Shown here: in pieces, positions 7,957-16,932 of the stretch
Layout: the number at the start of each line of letters is the position of its first letter
Numbering within the stretch: the stretch's first letter is position 1
Origin: an uncultured Chloracidobacterium sp.
GTDB lineage: Bacteria; Acidobacteriota; Blastocatellia; Pyrinomonadales; Pyrinomonadaceae
Length of the DNA stretch: 27,165 nt
Direction: 5' to 3'
Assembly: GCA_937941715.1 (NCBI GenBank)
Contig: CALDGX010000083.1
Location: 1-27,165 of the forward strand
Position numbers and translations under genes: made by a program
The notes under the pieces: model-generated
The model's input: only the letters and a program-made list of their open reading frames with translations
Database searches by the model: none
What the model was told of the DNA's origin: nothing

Positions 7957-9456
7957 TTAAAGATCGGCCCGCCTCACGAACAAGTTGACGCGAGACAGAT
8001 CCTGCTCCGACAGACCGATCGACGCCCTGCCGAAAACGTCCGAGAGTGCCGCCAATAAAACGGCCTGGCTGCTGCTATCGCGGATCTCACCGATCAACTC
8101 GATATTCGCACTCGCGATTGACGCTGCCTTTTCAATGAGGCCAAAATCCGCGTAACGCGAGGCTAGTTCATTAAATACATTTGACCTCGACGCAAACTGC
8201 TGGATCGTTTCCGCCGTCACCTCGGCCTCTTCGAGAAACTTCAACGCGGTCGCGTCATCTCCGCGATCCCTCGCCGCATCCGAAAGGCCGATCATCGCCT
8301 CGGCGAATGTCGAGTCGTCTTCAAGTTGATCGACGGTTTCGCGGGCAAGTGCATCTTCCTTCTGAACTATCAAAATCTGCGCGATCTGCGATAGTGCCCC
8401 GGCGGTTTCGTTGGGGTCCGGATTTTCGTGAGCGATCTCGACACCGCGTTCATTCTTTCCAAATCCGGCGAACTGGACCGCTATCGTTGCGAAAAGTCCG
8501 TTCCTTGCGCGGCTGTCACGAGTCTCGATATCGCGTTGCGACGCGAGGATCGAATACGACTCTTCGAGTGTCTCGATCGCGAGTTCTTTATCTCCATCCT
8601 TCCAAAAGTGTCGGGCAAACCCCAAAAGCGCTGACGAGAGGTGCGTCTTGTCAGCAACAAGTTCGAGTGTTCTATCGGCCAGATCTGAACTTCCGGCCGC
8701 GAGAAAGCCGAGCGCGCAGCTGGATAGAAAATAATCACGATGCAGGTTATCCAGTTGTTCCGTGGCGTTTCTGGCCGCGTCAAACGTCTCGACTGATCGA
8801 TCGAACCGCTTTGCCTCAACAAAGGAATGACCGATCTCGCAGAGAACCCTGATCCGTTCCTCGTCATGCTCGATCTCGCCTGCTGAATCCAGTGCGGACT
8901 CCAGCCATTTCACGGCATATTCATGATCGCCGCTTGTAATTGCTCTTCCCGCGATCTGTTGCATTGCCGAAACCTTGGCGGTCGCAAAATCGATCGTGGC
9001 CAAGGTCGCCTCTGCTGCGTCATCCTGGCCGGACTCGGCCTGGCTGACAGCGATAGCCCCTAAAGCAAAGTCCGGATGCGCCATAATGTCCGCGATCTCC
9101 GCCGCTCGCTCGACATTGCCTTTAACCGCCTGTGCGACCGCAACACGTTCGTAAGCCTGAGCCTGCAATCCGTGATCCTCTATCGCGTCAACGAGTTGGA
9201 CGGCGTACTGATCGTCGTCACGGGCGGAGCATTCCTCAGCAACCAGCGTCAAAAGCTTGTCGCGGGAGAATGGGTCATCAACCGAATTGGCGAGCTCCGC
9301 GGCGAGGTCTACCTCGCCTCTCGCCAAATACCTCGGAATAACGGCGGCCATTGCTTCGGCGTGGCCGTCACTGCTCTTGACGCCTTCCCCGACGTATGCG
9401 GCAGCAGCAAGCAGATCAACCTCGGCAGCGTCTTTTGAGATCAAGTGTTCCGGCAT
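7957..9456 (-). CDS. Helical-repeat (TPR-like) protein of unknown function
   Basis: 499 acidic residues with no signal peptide or membrane helix, so probably cytoplasmic. The whole chain is a run of helix pairs of about 30-40 residues with TPR-like spacing of small and aromatic residues, for example GDHEYAVKWLESALDSAGE, KRFDRSVETFDAARNA and GDDATALKFLEEAE. Such solenoids bind partner proteins; none can be named. It is the last gene of a minus-strand run, 33 bp after the HAD hydrolase, and its stop lies 2 bp from the stop of the convergent decarboxylase with no terminator between. I do not recognise a specific family. Confidence 0.75.
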   Translation of the reverse strand: MPEHLISKDAAEVDLLAAAAYVGEGVKSSDGHAEAMAAVIPRYLARGEVDLAAELANSVDDPFSRDKLLTLVAEECSARDDDQYAVQLVDAIEDHGLQAQAYERVAVAQAVKGNVERAAEIADIMAHPDFALGAIAVSQAESGQDDAAEATLATIDFATAKVSAMQQIAGRAITSGDHEYAVKWLESALDSAGEIEHDEERIRVLCEIGHSFVEAKRFDRSVETFDAARNATEQLDNLHRDYFLSSCALGFLAAGSSDLADRTLELVADKTHLSSALLGFARHFWKDGDKELAIETLEESYSILASQRDIETRDSRARNGLFATIAVQFAGFGKNERGVEIAHENPDPNETAGALSQIAQILIVQKEDALARETVDQLEDDSTFAEAMIGLSDAARDRGDDATALKFLEEAEVTAETIQQFASRSNVFNELASRYADFGLIEKAASIASANIELIGEIRDSSSQAVLLAALSDVFGRASIGLSEQDLSRVNLFVRRADL

Positions 9457-9489
9457 AATCTATTAATTCGATGACTTTGGCGTCGACGC

Positions 9490-10182
9490 CTAGACAAACA
9501 CCCGCCGTATGGACTCCGGCATCCAATCGCGAAGATCCTTGGCAACTGCTCCCGCGCCTGCATTTCGCAGGGCCTCGGGTGAAACCGTGTTTGCAACTCC
9601 CAGGACCGGAAGGTCAGCATTGCGCGCGGCGACAACTCCGGGCGGTGAATCCTCAATAACGAGGCATTCTGAATGGGTCATCGGCAAATGCCCCTGATCT
9701 GTTCTTGCCAGATCGACCTGCCTGAACCCGAGCCTGAAACACTCGGGGTCGGGCTTGCAATTTTCTACGTCATCGGCACTCACGATAGTTGAAAAATGGT
9801 GCCGCATCCCGCATGATTCAAGAACAAATTCGATCTCGTGCCGTCTGGCCATACTTACGATACCGAGTTCAAATTCGCCCGCCAATTTTTCGACGACATC
9901 CCTGATACCGTCGAAAAGCGGCATATCGCCCGAGACCATTTCCTTCCATTTTGCTGATTTTGCCGCGACGACCTCATCGATACGCGAGTCTGAAACGGTC
10001 TTGCCGTCGCGTTCAAAAGCGGCCGCGACGAAACGTCTGTCGTCCATTCCGAGAGAAGCGAAATAATCGTCTTCCGTCAGATCGATACCGTCGGCCTTGA
10101 GCACTTCCTGATAGGCTCGCATTTGTACCGGTTCATCGTTTATCACGACCCCGTTAAAATCCAATAGAATTGCTTTGATCAT
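9490..10182 (-). CDS. HAD-superfamily hydrolase (beta-phosphoglucomutase-like) with Asn in motif I
   Basis: 230 residues with a class C1 cap (about residues 16-90). Motif I is LLDFNGVV: the nucleophile Asp8 is present, but the second Asp (+2, the usual general acid/base) is Asn10. Motif II is Ser110 in GIVSMARR, motif III Lys143 in CKPDPE, and motif IV E177-D178 in VIEDSPPGV. The overall look is that of phosphoglycolate phosphatase / beta-phosphoglucomutase relatives acting on small phosphorylated metabolites. Loss of the +2 Asp can mean slower phosphatase activity or a non-phosphatase chemistry. It sits 18 bp after the FAD oxidase and 33 bp before the helical-repeat gene, so all three are probably cotranscribed. 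Substrate unknown. Confidence 0.85.
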   Translation of the reverse strand: MIKAILLDFNGVVINDEPVQMRAYQEVLKADGIDLTEDDYFASLGMDDRRFVAAAFERDGKTVSDSRIDEVVAAKSAKWKEMVSGDMPLFDGIRDVVEKLAGEFELGIVSMARRHEIEFVLESCGMRHHFSTIVSADDVENCKPDPECFRLGFRQVDLARTDQGHLPMTHSECLVIEDSPPGVVAARNADLPVLGVANTVSPEALRNAGAGAVAKDLRDWMPESIRRVFV

Positions 10183-10200
10183 AAATTTGCACCACGCGAA

Positions 10201-11706
10201 TTAATCCAAGTACTTTTCTTCGAAGATATTTCCGCGGCCGATCATCCCGTTGGGATCAAAGGCTCGCTTGAGTTCGGCCATTTCATTCAAATACCGCTCG
10301 CCCATCATCGCAGCGAGGTATTTACGCTTGAGTTTACCGATACCGTGCTCAGCCGAGACGGTCCCGCCCAACATAATTGCCTGCGCAACACACCGGCCGT
10401 ATATGTGTCGGGCCTTCTCCGCCTCCGCCTCGTCTTTCGGGAGCAAATTAGCGTGAAGATGGCAATCGCCAATATGTCCGAAAATGACATAGTCGATACC
10501 GCTCGCACTCAAGGCCTCATTGTAAAAGCGCAAAAAGCCGGCAAAATTCTCGTCCGGCACCGCCATATCGGTACCGACCTTTCGCTGCTTGTACCGGGTG
10601 ATCCGCTCATTGACCGCAACGGGCAGTGCGTGGCGAAATGACCGCATCCTATCGCGATCCTGTTCGTTGGTCGTGAACCACGAATGCTCAAGGTCGGCAC
10701 CATGGCGTTCGAGCAGGTCGTTCCAGAGTTCCAACATCGTATCCTCGCTTTCTGCGGTTGCTTCCTGTTCAAAAAATACCGCACCCGCAGCATCGGATGG
10801 CGTTTCCGGAAACTTCTCCGCAATAAATCGAAGAGCATTACTGTCGAAATACTCGATCAGCGTTGCATCAATATCCAACTCTACAGAAGGTTCCGACGAA
10901 GTTCGGCGTGATACGAACGAGCGTGATTTTGCTTCCTCGACGAACGAAAGTAATTGGGATCCGTCTTGAAAGAAGACGATCCCGCTGAAAAATGCTTCCG
11001 GTTTGGGCAACAATGCCAGTTCTATCTCGGCGATCACACCCAGCGTTCCCTCGCTGCCGATAAAAATGTCGATCGCGTCCAGCGGTTGGCCGTTGTAGTA
11101 ACCGCTTACGTTCTTTCTGACATTGGGCCGTTCATATGTCGGCACTTTTGCCGTGATCTCGCGGCCGTCGCGGGTTTTGATAATGATCTGCCCTGCCCCG
11201 TCCGAGACCGATTCGCCACGGCGAAGTTCGATAATTTCTCCGCTCGCAAGAACAACCGTCAAACGCCGCACAAACTCCCGCGTCGCACCGTACTTAAAGC
11301 TCCTCGCTCCTGACGCATTGGTCGCGACCGTACCGCCGATCTGACAACTCCACTCGGTCGGATCCGGCGGATAGAACAACCCGTCGTTATCGATCGCCGC
11401 CTGCAGGTCGCCAAGTATCACACCCGGCTCGACAACCGCAAACTTGCCGGCATTGTCGATAGTCTTGATCCTGTTCAGCTTTTCCAGCGAAACAATGATC
11501 CCGCCGAACGGAATGGCTCCGCCGACCGTTCCCGTGCGTGCACCCGAGATCGTTACCGGTGTGCCGGCGGCATCGGCATCACGAAGAATCTTGGCAATAT
11601 CATCGATCGTTTCAGGAATAAAGAGCGTTTCGGCCTCACCGCCGGCGAGATTACTTGCGTCGGAAAGGTAGATCTGAATGTCGTCTTTCTGGGTTTTTAC
11701 CTGCAC
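10201..11706 (-). CDS. FAD-linked oxidase, GlcD / D-lactate dehydrogenase type
   Basis: 501 residues. Residues about 20-200 form the FAD_binding_4 (VAO/PCMH) domain, with PVTISGARTGTVGG and the glycolate-oxidase/D-LDH signature PTEWSCQIGGTVATNASGAR followed by KYGATREFVR. Residues about 225-498 form the FAD-oxidase C domain, with GHIGDCHLHANL and SAEHGIGKLKRKYL. Members oxidise D-2-hydroxy acids (D-lactate, glycolate, 2-hydroxyglutarate), passing electrons to quinone or cytochrome. No fused Fe-S domain is present. D-lactate is an attractive substrate because MurQ in this window makes it, but the two genes are 7 kb apart on opposite strands. The start is GTG at 11704-11706, first gene of a three-gene minus-strand run. 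Confidence 0.88.
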   Translation of the reverse strand: MQVKTQKDDIQIYLSDASNLAGGEAETLFIPETIDDIAKILRDADAAGTPVTISGARTGTVGGAIPFGGIIVSLEKLNRIKTIDNAGKFAVVEPGVILGDLQAAIDNDGLFYPPDPTEWSCQIGGTVATNASGARSFKYGATREFVRRLTVVLASGEIIELRRGESVSDGAGQIIIKTRDGREITAKVPTYERPNVRKNVSGYYNGQPLDAIDIFIGSEGTLGVIAEIELALLPKPEAFFSGIVFFQDGSQLLSFVEEAKSRSFVSRRTSSEPSVELDIDATLIEYFDSNALRFIAEKFPETPSDAAGAVFFEQEATAESEDTMLELWNDLLERHGADLEHSWFTTNEQDRDRMRSFRHALPVAVNERITRYKQRKVGTDMAVPDENFAGFLRFYNEALSASGIDYVIFGHIGDCHLHANLLPKDEAEAEKARHIYGRCVAQAIMLGGTVSAEHGIGKLKRKYLAAMMGERYLNEMAELKRAFDPNGMIGRGNIFEEKYLD

Positions 11707-11913
11707 ATCAAAACTTTACCCAAATTCGCCGCGAAACGCGACCTATCAGCCTGATCTGCGGACCTAATGACGTCATTTCTGTGCTAAAATCTTCCGAACC
11801 CGGGAGTGATTTTGATATCGAACTGCTTGCGGTCGGCGAACCGAGAACGTTCTTCCCTCAAGATCGCTCGGGTCAACTTGATAAACTCCAAAATGGAACG
11901 ACAGGAGATTGCG

Positions 11914-12456
11914 ATGGCGGATCAACCAGACGAATTGTTAACGGTACTGAAGGCAAGATTTGAGGAAAATATGCACCGCCATCCGGGCCTGGAATGGAAC
12001 GTTGTGCGTGAAAAGCTCGGGTTAAATGAAGATAAGCTTTGGTCGCTTGGTGAAATGGAGCGAACTGGCGGCGAACCCGACGTTGTCCGATCTGACGCCG
12101 CATCCGGCGATCTGGTCTTTTTTGATTGTTCTGAGGAATCGCCCAAAGGCCGCCGAAGCCTTTGCTACGACCGCGAAGCTCTCGAATCACGGAAAGAGCA
12201 CAAACCCGTACACAGTGCCGCGGGCCTGGCGGATGAGATGGGGATCGATCTTTTGACAGAAGAAGACTATTGGCAACTCCAGCAACTGGGAACTTTCGAT
12301 ACCAAGACTTCAAGCTGGCTCAAAACGCCGGACGATGTCCGAAGGCTGGGCGGTGCGCTATTCGGCGACTATCGCTTCGGCCGCGTATTCACGTATCACA
12401 ATGGCGCGGAGTCATATTATGCGGCACGCGGATTTCGTGGAAAGCTGAAGATCTAA
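11914..12456 (+). CDS. DUF4256 family protein
   Basis: 180 residues, matching in length and sequence the conserved single-domain DUF4256 family. Family-like stretches as I recall them are LKARFEENMHRHPGLEW, EKLWSL-type EDKLWSLGEMERTGGEPDVV, FFDCSEESPKGRRSLCYDRE and a C-terminal FTYHNGAESYYAARGFRG. No enzymatic function is established to my knowledge; there is no signal peptide or membrane segment. The reading frame is open back to ATGs at 11806 and 11893, but I chose 11914 because AGGAG lies 6 nt before it (11903-11907) and the family begins at about this point. It is divergent from the FAD oxidase and convergent with uvrB (13 bp between the stops). Confidence 0.88.
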   Translation: MADQPDELLTVLKARFEENMHRHPGLEWNVVREKLGLNEDKLWSLGEMERTGGEPDVVRSDAASGDLVFFDCSEESPKGRRSLCYDREALESRKEHKPVHSAAGLADEMGIDLLTEEDYWQLQQLGTFDTKTSSWLKTPDDVRRLGGALFGDYRFGRVFTYHNGAESYYAARGFRGKLKI

Positions 12457-12469
12457 TTCGACGATCCGA

Positions 12470-14458
12470 TCATTGATATTGCAGTTGCCTTTCCTGCAGA
12501 TATTTCATTTTGTCGCGTATCTCGGCCGCCTGCTCAAATTTCATTTCTTTGGCGGCATTTCGCATATCGGCTTCGAGCTGCTGGATGGTCTCCTTTAACT
12601 GCTTTGGCGAATATTCGTCGTAACTATCGAGGTCGAGAGGCACCTTAAAGTAATCTGCCTCATACGCCGTTACGAGCGTCGCATCGATCGATTTGATAAT
12701 GGTCGTCGGCGTGATCCCGTTCTCGGCGTTGTACTCCTCCTGGATCTTCCGCCGTCGTTCGGTCTCGCTGATCGCGTATTCCATCGACTTTGTTATCTTG
12801 TCCGCATAAAGAATGGCTTTACCCTCCGCATTTCGAGCGGCTCGCCCGATCGTTTGGATCAGTGACCTTTCCGACCTCAAAAATCCTTCCTTGTCAGCGT
12901 CCAGGATCGCCACCAGCGAAACTTCCGGCAGGTCGAGCCCTTCTCTCAGCAGGTTAATGCCGACCAATACGTCAAACTCGCCCCGGCGAAGATCTCGCAG
13001 GATCTTGATGCGTTCGAGCGTATGGATATCGCTGTGAAGGTAGCTGACCTTGACACCAACCTCGGCAAAATACTCGCTCAGATTCTCAGCCATCCGCTTG
13101 GTCAGCGTTGTGACCAAAACCCGTTCATTTCGCTCGGCACGCTGGCGGCATTCCTCCAAGAGATCATCGATCTGTCCCTTCACTGGCCTTACCTCGACCA
13201 GCGGGTCCAGCAACCCTGTCGGCCTGATTATCTGTTCGATGACCTCGCCTTCGGTCTTGGTCAGTTCGTAGGGCCCGGGAGTCGCCGAAACGTAGATCGT
13301 CTGCCCGACCCGTTCTTCAAATTCCTCAAAATTCAACGGGCGGTTATCCCTCGCACTTGGCAACCTGAAACCGTACTCGACAAGCGTTCCTTTTCGCGAC
13401 TGGTCACCCTTGAACATTGCTCCGAGCTGCGGGATGGTCTGGTGGGACTCGTCGATGATCATCAATGTGTCCTTCGGAAGATAATCGAGTAAGGTCGGCG
13501 GAGGTTCTCCAGGTGCCTTCCCAGTTAAGTGCCGTGAATAATTTTCGATCCCACGGCAAAATCCCATCTCTTTTATCATTTCGAGATCGTACATCGTCCG
13601 CTGATGAAGCCGCTGGGCTTCGACGATCTTTCCCTCTTCGACCAGGAATTTCTCGTGTTCGTCGAGTTCGGCGCGGATCGTCTTTACGGCGCTCTTGATC
13701 GTTTGTTTGGACATCACATAGTGCGTTTTGGGATAGATCGGCACCCGCGAATCGTGCTTTTTTATAACTTCGCCCAACAGCGGATCGATAGTATATACGG
13801 CATCGATCTCATCCCCCCAAAACTCGATCCGGTATGCCTGGTCCTGATAACTTGGGTATAATTCGACCACGTCACCACGTACGCGGAAATTACCACGGTC
13901 AAAATCTACATTGACGCGTTCATACTGCAGTTCGACAAGCTTTTGCAGAAACTCCTCGCGTTTGATCTGCATTCCCTGTTCGACGAACATCAGCATTCCG
14001 AAGTAGGCGTCAGGATCACCCAACCCGTAAATGCACGATACCGACGCGACGACGATCACATCGCGACGCTCGAAAAGGGCCCGGGTCGCGGATAAACGCA
14101 ATCGATCGATCTCTTCATTGATCGTGGCTTCTTTTTCAATGTATAGGTCCGCGGCCGGGACATATGCCTCGGGTTGGTAGTAGTCGTAGTATGAAACAAA
14201 GTACTCGACCGCGTTTTCCGGAAAAAACGACTTAAATTCCTGATACAGTTGGGCCGCCAGCGTCTTGTTGTGCGCCAGCACCAGCGTCGGCCTCTGCGTC
14301 CGATCGATCACATTCGCTATGGTAAACGTCTTGCCGCTGCCCGTTATCCCGAGCAGTACCTGATCTTTAGTTCCGGAATTCAGGTTTTCGACCAGACTAT
14401 CGATCGCCTCGGGCTGATCGCCCTTTGGGGTATTTTCAGAAATGAGACGAAATTGCAT
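12470..14458 (-). CDS. uvrB: Excinuclease ABC subunit B (UvrB)
   Basis: 662 residues from the chosen start, the usual UvrB size. It is the damage-verifying helicase-like subunit of nucleotide excision repair, loaded by UvrA and recruiting UvrC. Seen: PKGDQPEAI, Walker A GITGSGKT at residues 37-44, the DNA-clamping beta-hairpin region SYYDYYQPEAYVP, Walker B DESHQT, helicase motifs such as TLTKRMAENLSEY and QTIGRAARN, and the C-terminal UVR domain (QLEADMRNAAKEMKFEQAAEIRDKM, coiled coil that binds UvrC). The ATG at 14458 gives MQFRLIS, the standard N-terminus; a longer frame opens at 14485 but adds nine non-conserved residues. A large palindrome covers the start codon. It lies 60 bp downstream of the HEAT-repeat gene on the same strand. 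Confidence 0.98.
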   Translation of the reverse strand: MQFRLISENTPKGDQPEAIDSLVENLNSGTKDQVLLGITGSGKTFTIANVIDRTQRPTLVLAHNKTLAAQLYQEFKSFFPENAVEYFVSYYDYYQPEAYVPAADLYIEKEATINEEIDRLRLSATRALFERRDVIVVASVSCIYGLGDPDAYFGMLMFVEQGMQIKREEFLQKLVELQYERVNVDFDRGNFRVRGDVVELYPSYQDQAYRIEFWGDEIDAVYTIDPLLGEVIKKHDSRVPIYPKTHYVMSKQTIKSAVKTIRAELDEHEKFLVEEGKIVEAQRLHQRTMYDLEMIKEMGFCRGIENYSRHLTGKAPGEPPPTLLDYLPKDTLMIIDESHQTIPQLGAMFKGDQSRKGTLVEYGFRLPSARDNRPLNFEEFEERVGQTIYVSATPGPYELTKTEGEVIEQIIRPTGLLDPLVEVRPVKGQIDDLLEECRQRAERNERVLVTTLTKRMAENLSEYFAEVGVKVSYLHSDIHTLERIKILRDLRRGEFDVLVGINLLREGLDLPEVSLVAILDADKEGFLRSERSLIQTIGRAARNAEGKAILYADKITKSMEYAISETERRRKIQEEYNAENGITPTTIIKSIDATLVTAYEADYFKVPLDLDSYDEYSPKQLKETIQQLEADMRNAAKEMKFEQAAEIRDKMKYLQERQLQYQ

Positions 14459-14490
14459 TACTCGATCATAGATCAAGTAATGCAATTTCG
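14448..14490. promoter_or_regulatory. 43-bp near-perfect palindrome over the uvrB start codon
   Basis: The left arm 14448-14467 and right arm 14471-14490 are 20 bp each and match at 19 of 20 positions, with a 3-bp centre ATA. The uvrB ATG (14456-14458) lies inside the left arm, so in the mRNA the start codon and any ribosome-binding site would be buried in the 3' arm of a very stable hairpin. No T-run follows. It may act as an RNA structure controlling uvrB translation, an intercistronic mRNA-processing hairpin between the HEAT-repeat gene and uvrB, or a dyad for a DNA-binding protein. Confidence 0.75.
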
Positions 14491-14518
14491 AAAAGCTGGG
14501 ATGATAGGGTTTGGGTTC

Positions 14519-15760
14519 CTAGGCGGCAACGGCCTCTGCCTCCTTGACGATCGCGGCCGCCCTTTCAGCGATATCGGCCTGCAGCACGTTTCTGCTGAGC
14601 AATTCGGCCAATCGGGCGGTGGTCCGTTCGTCACGGACGATCTTGATGACATGGAGCAATGCGTATTTAACGCGTTCGTCTGAATGATGCTGGATCGCGT
14701 CGAAGATCATATCCGTCTCGCCGGCCTTCATCAGCACGCCCGTCAGTGCGACGGCCTCGTATGCGATACGCATGTCCTCGTGCAATAACCTGTCAAAGGA
14801 TTTTTGAACTATACCGGATTCGATCGCCGCTCGTGCAGCGTGTACCATTCTGAACTCGTCCTTGGTCGCGATCAACCGCTTCCACGCTTCGGCTCGGTCA
14901 AAACTCAGTCTGAATAATCCTCTGGCCGCCGCCGCACGCACTTCGCGGGTCGGATCGGCACAAGCAAGCAGCAGCGCCTCGAATACGGACTCGTGATCAA
15001 AATCGGTCAGCGTAGCGACGGCCTTTGACCGAAGGTTCGACGACAGGTCATACAGCGCGATCTGTGTCAGAGCCTCGACCGAATTTCGCGTTTTGAACGC
15101 GGCAAGTATCCTGAGAGCCAACTCGCGAACTGCCTCGTCTTCTTCAAATTCCTCGTTGGTCTGCTCGATAGCACTGAGCAACGCGGGATCTGCCGAAAGC
15201 GGCAGCTTCTCAAACGTACGGGCGGCCGTCAGCTGCAAAAATGAATGGATCGGCAATTGTGAGAACTGAAGCCGTTTCATTTTCTCCTGAAACATCTTCG
15301 TACTCATTTCGAGATCGTCGGCAGCAACTCCGCTGGCATCCATTTCGATCGGACGCCTTCGCATACGCCGGTCACGCCCGGCTATCGCAAGCGGCGACAG
15401 ATCAGGTTTGTCAGCTTTCCGGGTGCTGATCTTTTTGGCTTTGCGAAACCATTCAAGCTCTTCGTCCAGATCGAGGCCTTCGCGATCATCATTGGCCGAC
15501 TTGTTCGCCTGATAGCGCGAATCATATCCGAATTCAGGGTCAGACGCGCCTTTTGCTCTCCGCCGCCAGATCACGAATGCCCCGACAGCCAGCACCGTAA
15601 CGACGAATACCATCGTGTACCACCAACGGTTCGTTGAGGATTCGATCATCTCGCGCTCTTTTTCGGCGAGCGACGCCTGAGCGGCCGCTGTAGCCGCGAG
15701 GCAACACACGGCGGCAATGATCGCAAAGAAATAACGTCTGATCGAAATACTGCTTAACAT
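14519..15760 (-). CDS. Membrane-anchored HEAT-repeat protein
   Basis: 413 residues. Residues 1-27 look like a signal peptide (RRYFFAIIAAVCCLAATAAA, cut near AQA); residues about 46-66 (WWYTMVFVVTVLAVGAFVIW) are a transmembrane helix followed by a basic RRR stop-transfer, so the rest should be cytoplasmic. A charged linker (about 70-130) leads into HEAT-like helical repeats at about 180-400, for example DLSSNLRSKAVATLTDFDHESVFEALLLACADPTREVRAAAARGLFRLS. HEAT solenoids are binding scaffolds; no partner or reaction can be named. It is cotranscribable with uvrB downstream, though a functional link is not evident. The ATG at 15758-15760 starts directly at the hydrophobic leader. Confidence 0.8.
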   Translation of the reverse strand: MLSSISIRRYFFAIIAAVCCLAATAAAQASLAEKEREMIESSTNRWWYTMVFVVTVLAVGAFVIWRRRAKGASDPEFGYDSRYQANKSANDDREGLDLDEELEWFRKAKKISTRKADKPDLSPLAIAGRDRRMRRRPIEMDASGVAADDLEMSTKMFQEKMKRLQFSQLPIHSFLQLTAARTFEKLPLSADPALLSAIEQTNEEFEEDEAVRELALRILAAFKTRNSVEALTQIALYDLSSNLRSKAVATLTDFDHESVFEALLLACADPTREVRAAAARGLFRLSFDRAEAWKRLIATKDEFRMVHAARAAIESGIVQKSFDRLLHEDMRIAYEAVALTGVLMKAGETDMIFDAIQHHSDERVKYALLHVIKIVRDERTTARLAELLSRNVLQADIAERAAAIVKEAEAVAA

Positions 15761-15870
15761 ATTAAAAGATCGCCCTTACGGGCACATAACGGTTACAAAT
15801 CGGTAACAAAGAGCGGAGCAGGTATGGCGGGCGGCTCGATCGGCACTTCGAACCAAGTTACATTGTGCCA

Positions 15871-15989
15871 TATAATGTTTTAGTTGTCACGCTCTTTGTC
15901 AACGCTGTTAATAGAGTTTCAACAAAACGTTACTTCCAGAAAATAATATACCGCAGCGATTTGTTATTGATCGCAAGGATTTTCATAAT
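15871..15989 (+). promoter_or_regulatory. Candidate purC promoter region and AT-rich leader
   Basis: The 269-bp gap before purC is markedly AT-rich from about 15860. A perfect TATAAT lies at 15871-15876 but its -35 is poor. A second pair, TTGTTA at 15961-15966 and CATAAT at 15984-15989 with 17 bp between, would start transcription about 34 nt before the purC ATG. I see no convincing purine riboswitch fold. An unrelated small dyad (GTTAC/GTAAC) lies near 15791-15806 on the HEAT-gene side. Confidence 0.35.
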
Positions 15990-16029
15990 ATTGCTTTTGC
16001 GGAAGAATATACCTGCAGCACTGTTCAAG

Positions 16030-16932
16030 ATGGACCAAAGCAAACCACTGATCGATTCGAATATTCCCGAGCTCGAGTTATTACATCGCGGCAAGGTCCG
16101 CGACGTTTATGCCGTTGACGAAGATCGGCTGCTGCTCGTTGCGACCGACCGCCTTTCGGCATTCGACTGCGTGCTGCCGACACCGATCGCTAATAAAGGT
16201 GCTGTGCTGACCGCTTTGTCCGAATTTTGGTTCGGTCAGCTTTCCCGGATAATCGACAACCACCTTATAACATCGAACATCGACGAGATGCCGGCTCCGA
16301 TAGGTTCATATCCGGAATTACGTGGCCGATCGATGCTCGTCAAGCGGACAGAGGTCTTCCCGGTCGAATGCGTTGTTCGCGGTTATTTAGAGGGTTCCGG
16401 CTGGAAGGACTACCGGACGAACGGCACGGTCTGCGGGCACAAACTGCCGCCGGGCCTTAAGCAATGCGACCGCCTGTTGTCTCCGATCTTTACGCCTGCC
16501 AATAAGGCCGCCGCCGGTCACGACGAAAATATCGATCAGCTGGAGTTTGTTCGGATCGTCGGCCACGACGTCGCTGCCGAGCTCAAATCGACGACGCTCG
16601 CAATTTACAAAAAGGCCAGTGAATATGCATTGTCCAAGGGCATCATTATCGCGGACACAAAGTTTGAATTCGGTGCGGACCGCAAGGGCAATATAATTCT
16701 TGTTGACGAAGCTCTGACGCCGGACAGTTCGCGATTCTGGAACGCCGCGTCATACGAGCCCGGTCACCCGCAGCCTTCATTTGACAAACAATTTGTCCGC
16801 GAATACCTGGAAACTTTGGATTGGGACAAGACACCGCCGGCGCCGTCATTGCCGTCGGAGGTCGCGGAGGCAACCTCCGAGCGTTACGTCAAGGCCTATG
16901 AGTTGCTGACCGGTCAACAGTTGGGTCAATAA
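16030..16932 (+). CDS. purC: Phosphoribosylaminoimidazole-succinocarboxamide synthase (SAICAR synthetase)
   Basis: 300 residues, fitting the longer yeast-like PurC subgroup. It ligates aspartate to CAIR using ATP in de novo purine synthesis. Visible motifs: HRGKVRDVYAVDEDRLLLVATDRLSAFDC at the ATP site, the SAICAR signature ECVVRGYLEGSGWKDY, and LVDEALTPDSSRFW. The frame is open back to 15865, but the upstream extension is AT-rich and non-conserved; the ATG at 16030 gives MDQSKPLIDSNIPELELLHRGK, as expected for the family. It stands alone, without other pur genes, and overlaps the convergent MOSC gene by 7 bp. Confidence 0.96.
   Translation: MDQSKPLIDSNIPELELLHRGKVRDVYAVDEDRLLLVATDRLSAFDCVLPTPIANKGAVLTALSEFWFGQLSRIIDNHLITSNIDEMPAPIGSYPELRGRSMLVKRTEVFPVECVVRGYLEGSGWKDYRTNGTVCGHKLPPGLKQCDRLLSPIFTPANKAAAGHDENIDQLEFVRIVGHDVAAELKSTTLAIYKKASEYALSKGIIIADTKFEFGADRKGNIILVDEALTPDSSRFWNAASYEPGHPQPSFDKQFVREYLETLDWDKTPPAPSLPSEVAEATSERYVKAYELLTGQQLGQ

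Noticed and set aside
15865..16029. 55-residue N-terminal extension of PurC
   Set aside because: The region is AT-rich promoter/leader DNA; PurC homologues start at the ATG at 16030.
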